Source: Clostridia bacterium (GTDB taxonomy: Bacteria; Bacillota; Clostridia; UMGS1883). From it: 13,722 nucleotides of DNA. The stretch spans positions 1 through 13,722 of the forward strand of contig JAJQCX010000052.1 in NCBI GenBank assembly GCA_021202495.1, read 5' to 3'. Positions within the stretch are counted from its first letter, which is position 1; every line of letters starts with the position of its first letter. Positions 1-5,427 of the stretch are shown piece by piece. A program made the translations under genes and the position numbers. The notes under the pieces were generated by a model. It was given only the letters and a program-made list of their open reading frames with translations, was not told the DNA's origin and made no database searches.

Positions 1-34
1 TTTCAATTGTACTATATTTCCATGCGTTTTGCAA

Positions 35-54
35 GCGAAATTTTTATATTTCGC
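35..54. repeat. Small perfect inverted repeat at the left edge
   Basis: A 7-base stem (GCGAAAT at 35-41, ATTTCGC at 48-54) encloses the six-base loop TTTTAT. It lies in AT-rich sequence upstream of the first promoter. It may be the end of a terminator for a gene left of the window, or an operator. There is no clear T-run after it on the plus strand, so the role is open. Nothing else is visible in bases 1-85. Confidence 0.3.
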
Positions 55-85
55 ATAAAATATATTTTGAAAGCTTAAAAAAGTA

Positions 86-114
86 TTGACAATTTATGAA
101 CAGAGTGATATTCT
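86..114 (+). promoter_or_regulatory. Sigma-70/A-type promoter of the amino-acid ABC operon
   Basis: The -35 box TTGACA (86-91) is perfect. A 17-base spacer separates it from the -10 box TATTCT (109-114), which matches four of six consensus bases and carries a TG extension at 106-107. The predicted transcript starts near 121, giving a leader of about 50 bases before the TTG start at 172. No other promoter is needed for the four overlapping genes downstream. Confidence 0.7.
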
Positions 115-132
115 AAATAAAATCAATGCTGA

Positions 133-156
133 TAGGTTTAATAGGTATTAGTAGGT
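133..156 (+). repeat. Three TAGGT direct repeats in the ABC operon leader
   Basis: TAGGT occurs at 133-137, 142-146 and 152-156, that is every 9 to 10 bases, between the predicted transcription start and the Shine-Dalgarno site AAGGGG (158-163). The helical-turn spacing would suit a regulator bound on one DNA face. The words could equally be chance in a G/T-rich leader. Function is not known. Confidence 0.3.
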
Positions 157-171
157 TAAGGGGTTTTTAAA

Positions 172-831
172 TTGGATTTTGACGTTATTGTGAGTTATCT
201 GCCGCTGTACAAGGAGGCGGCATGGCTGACGCTGAGAATTGGGCTGCTCGGAATTTTGTTTGCGGTTATTTTGGGCGCGGTTTGCGCGGCGGTGCAGTTT
301 TTTAAGGTGCCGATTGCGCGGCGCATTGTTGGGATATATATTGAAATTTCTCGGAACACTCCGCTTTTGGTGCAGCTTTTCTTCATATATTACGGGCTGC
401 CGAAGATAGGCATTTCGACAAATGCCGAGGTCTGCGGCGTGGCGGGGCTGGCGTTTTTGGGCGGCAGCTACATGGCGGAGGCTTTTCGCAGCGGGCTTGA
501 AGCTGTTGACAAGGTGCAGACGGAAAGCGCGCTGAGCTTGGGGATGACGCATTTTCAGGCAACGCGCTACATAGTTATTCCGCAGGCAATGTCGGTGAGC
601 GTGCCGCCGTTTGTGGCGAACGTGATATTTTTGCTGAAGGAAACGAGCGTATTTTCGGCGATAAGTTTGATGGATTTGATGTTTACGGCAAAGGATTTGA
701 TTGCGCAGTACGCGAAAACGACGGAATGTCTGTTCCTGTTGGTGGTCTTCTACCTTATAATATTGCTACCGGTGTCGATATTGGGAAGCTTGGCAGAAAG
801 GGGGATTCGCCGTGCAGGCTTTGGGGATTGA
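172..831 (+). CDS. Polar amino-acid ABC transporter permease (HisM/GlnP type), first subunit
   Basis: This 219-residue integral membrane protein is one half of the translocation channel of an amino-acid importer. The TTG start at 172 is chosen because AAGGGG lies eight bases upstream; an in-frame GTG at 190 is possible but has no comparable ribosome site. Hydrophobic segments lie near residues 15-40, 55-80, 95-110, 145-175 and 180-205, which fits the usual five-helix HisM/GlnP fold. The cytoplasmic coupling (EAA) loop begins at E118 (ESALSLG, then IVIPQA) and is the contact for the ATPase. Length is normal for the family. It overlaps the next permease by 20 bases, so the two are probably translated together and form a heterodimer. 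The exact substrate cannot be read from the sequence. Confidence 0.92.
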   Translation: MDFDVIVSYLPLYKEAAWLTLRIGLLGILFAVILGAVCAAVQFFKVPIARRIVGIYIEISRNTPLLVQLFFIYYGLPKIGISTNAEVCGVAGLAFLGGSYMAEAFRSGLEAVDKVQTESALSLGMTHFQATRYIVIPQAMSVSVPPFVANVIFLLKETSVFSAISLMDLMFTAKDLIAQYAKTTECLFLLVVFYLIILLPVSILGSLAERGIRRAGFGD

Positions 832-1486
832 TATGCTCTTTAAGGGCAAAAATTTTGTGAGGCTGTTGGGCGGCTTGGGCGTTGCGCTCAAGATAAGCCT
901 TATTGCGGTTGCGATAAGTCTGCCGCTCGGGATTATACTGGGAGTTATTATGACGCTCAAAAACCCTGTTTCAAAGGCATTGACGAGGGTCTATCTCGAA
1001 TTTATAAGGATAATGCCGCAGATGGTGTTGCTGTTTCTCGTCTATTTTGGGACGACAAGGGCGTTCGGGTGGAACTTGTCGGGAGAGGTTTCGAGCGTGA
1101 TTGTGTTCACGCTGTGGGGCACGGCTGAGATGGGCGATTTGGTGCGCGGGGCGCTGATAAGTATACCCAAGCACCAATATGAAAGCGCGGGGGCGCTCGG
1201 CATGAGCAGGGCGCAGACGTATATTTATATAATAATTCCGCAGACGATAAGGCGGCTTTTGCCGCTTTCGATAAACCTCATAACGCGAATGATAAAGACG
1301 ACGAGCCTCATTGTGATGATTGGCGTGGTTGAAATTATAAAGGTGGCGCAGCAGATTATTGAGGCGAACCGTTCGTCGAGCCCGAACGCGGCGTTCGGAG
1401 TGTATTTGACGGTGTTTCTGATGTATTTTATCGCATGTTGGCCGATTAGTTTGTTGGCAAAGTATTTGGAGAAAAGGTGGAGCTGA
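812..1486 (+). CDS. Polar amino-acid ABC transporter permease, second subunit
   Basis: This 224-residue membrane protein is the partner permease of the same importer. The start is GTG at 812, seven bases after AAAGGGGG; an ATG at 833 (residue 8) is the alternative and would remove most of the overlap with the upstream gene. The family features are a long first helix (about residues 20-48), a conserved FIRIMPQMVLLFL segment near residues 70-82, and an EAA coupling loop from E124 (ESAGALGMSR followed by IIIPQ). The two permeases are clearly related but not close copies, as expected for a heterodimeric channel. Its TGA stop shares one base with the ATG of the ATPase gene (TGATG), a typical coupling junction. 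Confidence 0.92.
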   Translation: MQALGIDMLFKGKNFVRLLGGLGVALKISLIAVAISLPLGIILGVIMTLKNPVSKALTRVYLEFIRIMPQMVLLFLVYFGTTRAFGWNLSGEVSSVIVFTLWGTAEMGDLVRGALISIPKHQYESAGALGMSRAQTYIYIIIPQTIRRLLPLSINLITRMIKTTSLIVMIGVVEIIKVAQQIIEANRSSSPNAAFGVYLTVFLMYFIACWPISLLAKYLEKRWS

Positions 1487-2247
1487 TGGAGCTTTTAAGA
1501 ATAGAGCATTTGACGAAAAAGTACGGCGATAATGTTGTGCTGCGCGACATAAATCTTTCGGTTAAGAAGGGCGAGGTAATCGTTGTGGTGGGTCCTTCGG
1601 GCTGCGGAAAAAGCACGCTTTTGCGATGTATCAACGCATTGGAGCCGATACAGAGCGGAAGAGTGCTCTTGGACGGTGAGGAGATTGACCCAAAGGGGCG
1701 CGATTTAGCCAAGAAAAGGCAGAAAATTGGCATGGTTTTTCAAAGCTATGAGCTTTTCCCGCATTTGAACGTGATGGATAATCTTCTCATTGCGCCGAGA
1801 AAGGTGCAAAAGCGCGACAAAAGCGAAGCGGAAAAGGAGGCGAGGGAGCTTTTGGCAAAGGTGGGGCTTTCGGATAAGGAAAAGAGTTATCCGAGAGAGC
1901 TCTCGGGCGGACAGAAGCAGAGGGTTGCGATTGTGAGAGCGCTTTGCATGCACCCGGAGATACTTCTTTTTGACGAGGTGACGGCGGCGCTTGATCCCGA
2001 AATGGTGAGGGAGGTGCTTAACGTAATGCTGTCGCTGGCAAAGCAGGGGCGCACGATGATAATTGTGACGCATGAAATGCAGTTTGCGCGGGCGGTGGCG
2101 GACAGAGTCATTTTTATCGACGAGGGCGTGATTGCCGAGGAGGCGACGCCGGAGAAATTTTTCACAGCTCCGAAGACGGAGCGGGCGAGAAAATTTTTGG
2201 ATATATTTGAATTTAAAAAGGAGACGGTTGACGATGAAGAACATTAA
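1486..2247 (+). CDS. Polar amino-acid ABC transporter ATP-binding protein (GlnQ/HisP type)
   Basis: This 253-residue cytoplasmic ATPase powers the importer. All diagnostic motifs are present: Walker A GPSGCGKST at residues 36-44, Q-loop (FQSYELFPHLNV), signature LSGGQKQR from residue 139, Walker B ending in D163-E164, D-loop AALDPE and switch histidine H196 (VTHE). The ATG at 1486 is preferred over an in-frame GTG at 1477, because AAGGTGG (1474-1480) then sits five bases upstream and the ATG overlaps the previous stop codon. The Walker B follow-on is DEVTAALD where the commonest form is DEPTSALD; this is a tolerated variation. It overlaps the binding-protein gene by 14 bases. Confidence 0.96.
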   Translation: MELLRIEHLTKKYGDNVVLRDINLSVKKGEVIVVVGPSGCGKSTLLRCINALEPIQSGRVLLDGEEIDPKGRDLAKKRQKIGMVFQSYELFPHLNVMDNLLIAPRKVQKRDKSEAEKEARELLAKVGLSDKEKSYPRELSGGQKQRVAIVRALCMHPEILLFDEVTAALDPEMVREVLNVMLSLAKQGRTMIIVTHEMQFARAVADRVIFIDEGVIAEEATPEKFFTAPKTERARKFLDIFEFKKETVDDEEH

Positions 2248-3097
2248 GAAAATTGCGGCATTTTTGTTGGCGCTGGCGATGATTTTTTCGCTCGCGGCTT
2301 GCGGAGGAACGACGAGTGACACAGTTGGAACGAATGGCGCGGTATACCGCACGCTTTCGGAAATCCAAGAGGACGGAACGATAAATATCGGCGTATTTTC
2401 CGACAAAAACCCTTTCGGATATGTTGATGAAAACGGCGAATATCAGGGCTACGACGTGTATTTTGCGCGCAGACTCGCTGCGGATTTGGGCGTTGAGGTG
2501 AATTTTGTTTCAACCGAAGCTGCGAACCGCATCGAATATTTGCAGACCGGCAAGGTTGACGTGATACTCGCAAACTTCACCGTGACGGAGGAAAGAGCCG
2601 AGGAGGTTGACTTTGCGCTGCCCTACATGAACGTTGCGCTCGGCGTTGTTTCGCCCGATTCTAAAGTAATAACAAGCCTTGACGATTGGGACGAAAACGA
2701 CAGCATGATTGTCATTTCCGGCACGACGGCGGAAATTTATCTTGCCGAAAACTACCCGAACATCAAGCTTCAGAAATACGACGCTTACGCGACCGCGAAG
2801 AACGCGCTTGAAAACGGCAACGGTGCGGCATGGGCAAACGACAACACCGAGGTTATAGCGTTCGCGCTTCAAAACGAGGGCTACACTGTGGGCATACCCT
2901 CGCTCGGATCAAACGACACGATAGCGCCCGCGGTTTCAAAGGGCAACGAAACGCTCCTTGAAGCGATAAACACCGAAATAGGCTCGCTTGCGGCGGAGCA
3001 GTTCTTCCACCATGCCTATGATGAGACGCTCGCAGAGGTATACGGCGAGGAATATAAGGAAACGCTCGTAGTTGAGGGCGGAGTTATAGAGGAATAA
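2234..3097 (+). CDS. Extracellular polar amino-acid-binding lipoprotein (solute-binding protein family 3)
   Basis: This 287-residue lipoprotein captures the substrate outside the membrane and delivers it to the permeases. The start is ATG at 2234 with AAGGAG (2218-2223) ten bases upstream; a longer in-frame extension exists but would begin with an Arg-rich shadow of the ATPase gene. Residues 1-22 are a lipoprotein signal peptide (basic MKNIKK, hydrophobic core), and the lipobox LAAC puts the lipidated cysteine at residue 23. Family-3 hallmarks follow: NIGVFSDKNPFGY, GYDVYFARRLAADLG, the R-x-x-x-L-x-x-G-K-V-D pocket segment and TVTEERAEEVDFALPY. The gene is last in its operon and richer in C-ending codons than the three before it, as is common for the abundant subunit. 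Substrate is inferred only to class (glutamine, glutamate, aspartate or similar). Confidence 0.94.
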   Translation: MKNIKKIAAFLLALAMIFSLAACGGTTSDTVGTNGAVYRTLSEIQEDGTINIGVFSDKNPFGYVDENGEYQGYDVYFARRLAADLGVEVNFVSTEAANRIEYLQTGKVDVILANFTVTEERAEEVDFALPYMNVALGVVSPDSKVITSLDDWDENDSMIVISGTTAEIYLAENYPNIKLQKYDAYATAKNALENGNGAAWANDNTEVIAFALQNEGYTVGIPSLGSNDTIAPAVSKGNETLLEAINTEIGSLAAEQFFHHAYDETLAEVYGEEYKETLVVEGGVIEE

Positions 3098-3107
3098 GGA
3101 TTGAATG

Positions 3108-3152
3108 AAATACGCTCTCGCGTGGGGATGATCGCGCGGGGGCGTATTTTTT
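3108..3152 (+). terminator. Strong intrinsic terminator of the ABC operon
   Basis: A 17-pair stem (3108-3124 with 3133-3149, including three G-T pairs) encloses an eight-base loop and runs into TTTTTT at 3147-3152. It begins 11 bases after the stop codon of the binding-protein gene and closes the operon. Confidence 0.88.
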
Positions 3153-3175
3153 GCGTTGAATTTGGGTTAATTATC

Positions 3176-3204
3176 TTGCTAAATTGATGGGATTGTGCTA
3201 AACT
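3176..3204 (+). promoter_or_regulatory. Candidate promoter of the AAA-ATPase/nuclease gene
   Basis: TTGCTA (3176-3181) and TAAACT (3199-3204) are 17 bases apart, and the -10 box has a TG extension at 3196-3197. An alternative pair is TTGATG (3184-3189) with TATATT (3206-3211), spacer 16. Either gives a leader of about 30-40 bases before the start at 3250. Because a strong terminator lies just upstream, the gene needs a promoter in this gap. Confidence 0.5.
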
Positions 3205-3249
3205 ATATATTGAAAAACAGCAAATTGAAAACATGCGGAGGTGAGCGCT

Positions 3250-4917
3250 ATGGCAATTAAACGGATGCCGATTGGGATAGATGATTTTGCGGAGATAATC
3301 GTACAGGATTTTTATTATGTAGACAAAACGGGAATGATAAAGGAGCTTTTAGAAAATTGGGGGAAAGTCAATCTTTTTACGCGCCCGAGAAGATTCGGGA
3401 AAAGCATGAACATGAGCATGCTCAAATACTTTTTTGAGATTGGCACGGATAAGAGCCTTTTTGACGGGTTGGAGATTTCAAGGGAGAAGGAGCTCTGCGA
3501 GGAGTATATGGGGCAATATCCGGTGATTTCCGTTTCGTTAAAGCAGGTGACGGGGGAGTCATTTGAAGAGGCGAAAAACAGCATTGTTGATATTTTTACT
3601 ACGAAGGTCAGACGATTTTCATTTTTGCTTGACAGCGACAGATTGGCGGAAGAAGAAAAAAACGATCTTCAAGAGATGCGAAACAGGAAAGGGAACATAG
3701 GAAGCTTTCTTTATCAGTTGTCCTGCTTGCTGCAAAAGCATTACGGCAAAAAGGTTATAATACTGATTGACGAATATGACGCTCCGCTGCAGAGGGCGTA
3801 TGAAAACGGATATTATGACGAGATGGTGAAGCTCATTCGTCAAATTTTCGGCTATGCGTTAAAATCAAACGACGCACTCTTTTTCGGGGTTTTGACGGGA
3901 TGTATGAGAGTATCGAAGGAAAGCATATTCTCGGATTTGAACAATCCTAAAATATATACGCTGTTGGACGACCAATGCGACGAAAGATTCGGGTTCACGG
4001 ACAGCGAGGTTCGCGAGCTGCTTGATTACTTGGGACTTAGTGAATATTACGAAATAACAAGAGATTGGTACGACGGCTATCGGATAGGGCAGAGAAATAT
4101 TTATTGCCCGTGGGATGTGATAAATTACTGCGACAGGCTGTTGAACAATACCAACAAAACGCCGAAAAATTATTGGGCAAATGTGAGCGAAAACGGCATT
4201 ATCAAGGAATTTGCGGAAATGGCGGACACGCAGACACGCGAAGAGATTGCCGAACTGATACGAGGCGGGAGCGTGAGAAAGAAGCTTGAAGAGGAATTGA
4301 CATATAAGGACATGACTTCAAACATCGATAACGTTTGGAGCGTGCTTTTTACTGCCGGCTATTTGACGCAGAGGGGATTTTATGACGATGACAGCTATGA
4401 TTTGTGTATTCCGAACTGCGAGGTTAAAAACCTTTTCATAAAGAAGATAGACGAATGGTTTGCGGAAAAGGTCACGGGTGACGAGGACGGTTTAGCGGAA
4501 TTTTTTGCGGCATTTGCATCGGGCGACGCTGTGGGTGTGGAGGACTGTCTGAATTATTTGCTGGGCGAGTCGATAAGCTACCTTGACGGCGGAAATTACG
4601 CCGATAAGGAGACGTTTTATCACGGAATACTTATCGGAATGTTAAACACAAGAAAGGGCTGGGAGATAAGATCTAACCGCGAAGCGGGGAAGGGAAGAGC
4701 CGATATTACGGCATACAATTTACGCACGAAGGAGGCTTATGTTGTTGAGGTGAAGTATTCGAAGGATGAGGATGATTTGGATTTTGACGCGCAACAGGCG
4801 CTCGAACAGATTGATTCGCAGATGTACGACAAATATTTCAGCTCAAGAAAGCCGAAAAGCATTACGCATTACGGCGCGGCGTTTTGTAAGAAGTTGTGCA
4901 GAGTTGTGAGCGGTTAA
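3250..4917 (+). CDS. Predicted AAA-ATPase with C-terminal PD-(D/E)XK nuclease-like domain
   Basis: This 555-residue protein has the layout of the AAA-like ATPase family Pfam PF09820 joined to the PD-(D/E)XK family PF08011. The N-terminus has the characteristic MPIGIDDF and YYVDKTGMI segments, then a P-loop TRPRRFGKS at residues 44-52 and a Walker B strand ending IDEYDAP with D174-E175. The C-terminal domain shows D485 (RADI), then E500-V501-K502, the spacing of an active PD-(D/E)XK centre, followed by a Gln-rich helix (QQALEQI). The ATG at 3250 is preferred over a GTG at 3241, because the GTG lies inside the strong ribosome site GGAGGTGA (3237-3244). The family is abundant and often multi-copy in Clostridia and Bacteroidetes. 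Its biological role is unsettled; DNA processing or a selfish or defence role is only inference. It stands alone between a terminator and a hairpin block, with no antitoxin or partner gene. Confidence 0.9.
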   Translation: MAIKRMPIGIDDFAEIIVQDFYYVDKTGMIKELLENWGKVNLFTRPRRFGKSMNMSMLKYFFEIGTDKSLFDGLEISREKELCEEYMGQYPVISVSLKQVTGESFEEAKNSIVDIFTTKVRRFSFLLDSDRLAEEEKNDLQEMRNRKGNIGSFLYQLSCLLQKHYGKKVIILIDEYDAPLQRAYENGYYDEMVKLIRQIFGYALKSNDALFFGVLTGCMRVSKESIFSDLNNPKIYTLLDDQCDERFGFTDSEVRELLDYLGLSEYYEITRDWYDGYRIGQRNIYCPWDVINYCDRLLNNTNKTPKNYWANVSENGIIKEFAEMADTQTREEIAELIRGGSVRKKLEEELTYKDMTSNIDNVWSVLFTAGYLTQRGFYDDDSYDLCIPNCEVKNLFIKKIDEWFAEKVTGDEDGLAEFFAAFASGDAVGVEDCLNYLLGESISYLDGGNYADKETFYHGILIGMLNTRKGWEIRSNREAGKGRADITAYNLRTKEAYVVEVKYSKDEDDLDFDAQQALEQIDSQMYDKYFSSRKPKSITHYGAAFCKKLCRVVSG

Positions 4918-4918
4918 T

Positions 4919-5110
4919 TAGCAATTAAAGTACAAATTTTGCGAAGCAAAATTTGATTGGGAGCGCCTTCGGGCGCGGGAATTTGTAATTGCGGCAGAAG
5001 TGGGATTTATAAGCAGATAATTGGGGACGTTCAAGTGGGCGGAGACGAGCCCCGCCCGTACAACGAAGATTGCTGCGAAAGCAATATTTATAATTGGAGA
5101 GCGGCGGACG
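4919..5110. repeat. Composite intergenic block of small hairpins, probably a dispersed repeat
   Basis: At least four stem-loops follow one another: 4933-4955 (ten perfect pairs, GAA loop), 4963-4976 (GCGCC, TTCG loop, GGCGC), 5035-5059 (GC-rich stem, nine-base loop) and 5069-5085 (ATTGCT with AGCAAT, GCGAA loop). The block's left part is framed by GCAATTA (4921-4927) and TAATTGC (4986-4992), which can close an outer stem. The words ATTGGGAG, ATTGGGGA, ATTGGAGA and ATTGGGGT recur at 4956, 5020, 5093 and 5162, so the block reads as modules of about 65-73 bases, each with a hairpin. A 71-codon reading frame (4957-5172) crosses it, but its peptide is what such GC-rich repeats give on translation, so no gene is called. 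The first hairpin lies just after the nuclease gene and could help stop transcription, though it lacks a T-run. Confidence 0.55.
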
Positions 5111-5112
5111 AT

Positions 5113-5139
5113 GGGAGCGGGCTTCGGCTTGCTTCTTTT
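5113..5139 (+). terminator. Candidate intrinsic terminator with UUCG tetraloop
   Basis: The arms at 5113-5122 and 5127-5136 form ten pairs, four of them G-T, around a TTCG loop closed by C-G. TTTT follows at 5136-5139. It lies 30 bases before the next promoter and would insulate the leader downstream from the nuclease gene upstream. The G-T pairs and short T-run make it weaker than the one at 3108. Confidence 0.5.
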
Positions 5140-5168
5140 GTTATGTGGGGATTTTTGAAAAATTGGGG

Positions 5169-5197
5169 TTGAAATGAGTGTGAGATTGTGGTAGGAT
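5169..5197 (+). promoter_or_regulatory. Promoter of the structured leader RNA and large surface protein
   Basis: The -35 box TTGAAA (5169-5174) matches five of six consensus bases. The -10 box TAGGAT (5192-5197) matches four of six, has a 17-base spacer and carries a TG extension at 5189-5190. A start seven bases after the -10 box falls at G5204, which is the first base of the long hairpin below. That coincidence supports both calls. Confidence 0.6.
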
Positions 5198-5203
5198 ATA
5201 TTT

Positions 5204-5332
5204 GCGACGTAAGTTAATATTTGAAATCGGTATAGATTTAAACAAATGTGTGCATTTTTACTTCGGTAAAAATGTATGCTCTGTTTCGGTATGCGTTTGT
5301 TTAATCTATACAATAATACTGACTTGCGTCGC
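5204..5332 (+). ncRNA. Long structured leader RNA (129-base imperfect hairpin), class unknown
   Basis: Hand folding gives three stacked stems. The outer stem pairs 5204-5221 with 5315-5332: 17 of 18 positions pair (two G-U), with a single A-C mismatch. After an asymmetric internal loop (5222-5230 and 5311-5314), a middle stem of 15 pairs joins 5231-5246 to 5296-5310, with one bulged T at 5239. The apical stem of 14 pairs joins 5248-5261 to 5266-5279 and is capped by C(UUCG)G. Bases 5280-5295 stay unpaired on the 3' side. GTATGC occurs twice (5274-5279 and 5289-5294), so the apical left arm has two possible partners. Several G-U pairs and a co-located promoter suggest selection on RNA and not on a DNA palindrome. 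It may be a cis-acting leader of the gene at 5428 or a separate small RNA ending at the terminator near 5386. It matches no riboswitch class I can recognise. Confidence 0.55.
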
Positions 5333-5333
5333 G

Positions 5334-5373
5334 GCTTGGGAGCATTGCATTTTTCATGCGTCTGCTCTCGGGT
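5334..5373 (+). promoter_or_regulatory. Predicted antiterminator hairpin
   Basis: Bases 5334-5344 pair with 5363-5373, and 5346-5350 pair with 5356-5360, giving 16 pairs (six G-U) broken only by a small internal loop (5345 opposite 5361-5362). The loop is TTTTC. This hairpin uses the entire left arm of the terminator that follows, so the two cannot coexist. Its 5' arm directly follows the long leader hairpin. The regulatory reading is inference from complementarity; no free energies were computed. Confidence 0.5.
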
Positions 5374-5386
5374 GGGCGCATTTTTT
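5356..5386 (+). terminator. Conditional intrinsic terminator before the surface-protein gene
   Basis: The arm 5356-5365 pairs with 5372-5381 (ten pairs, three G-U) around a six-base loop and runs into TTTTTT at 5381-5386. It ends 41 bases before the GTG start at 5428. No convincing promoter fits between it and the gene, so transcription from 5204 must read through it for the gene to be expressed. Alternatively it simply ends a small RNA. Confidence 0.65.
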
Positions 5387-5427
5387 GAGGCAGGGTAAAT
5401 TTTAATTTTATTTGGGAGGCGGTTTTG

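Noticed and set aside
2132..2233. N-terminal extension of the binding protein
   Set aside because: The extra 34 residues are Arg-rich shadow coding of the ATPase gene and would destroy the lipoprotein signal peptide that starts at 2234.
4957..5172. 71-codon plus-strand reading frame in the intergenic block
   Set aside because: It lies entirely within consecutive hairpins, its peptide is low in hydrophobic core and cysteine-odd, and it has no convincing Shine-Dalgarno site. It looks like a translated repeat.
5371..5380. T-box-like GGGTGG word before the surface-protein gene
   Set aside because: The T-box consensus AGGGTGGNACCGCG is not completed, the word lies in the terminator's 3' arm and not in an antiterminator bulge, and the downstream gene is not a synthetase or amino-acid gene.
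5204..5386. Retron-type msr/msd RNA or CRISPR-related RNA
   Set aside because: There is no reverse transcriptase, Cas gene or repeat-spacer array in the window, and the hairpin is tied to a promoter and terminator in front of a large gene.
5204..5386. 6S RNA homologue
   Set aside because: Length and long-hairpin shape are similar, but the large symmetric central bubble that mimics an open promoter is missing; the internal loop is only 9 against 4 bases. Not excluded entirely.
5202..5405. 67-codon plus-strand reading frame across the leader hairpin
   Set aside because: It has no plausible ribosome site, its codons simply follow the inverted repeats, and it overlaps the structured RNA and the terminator.
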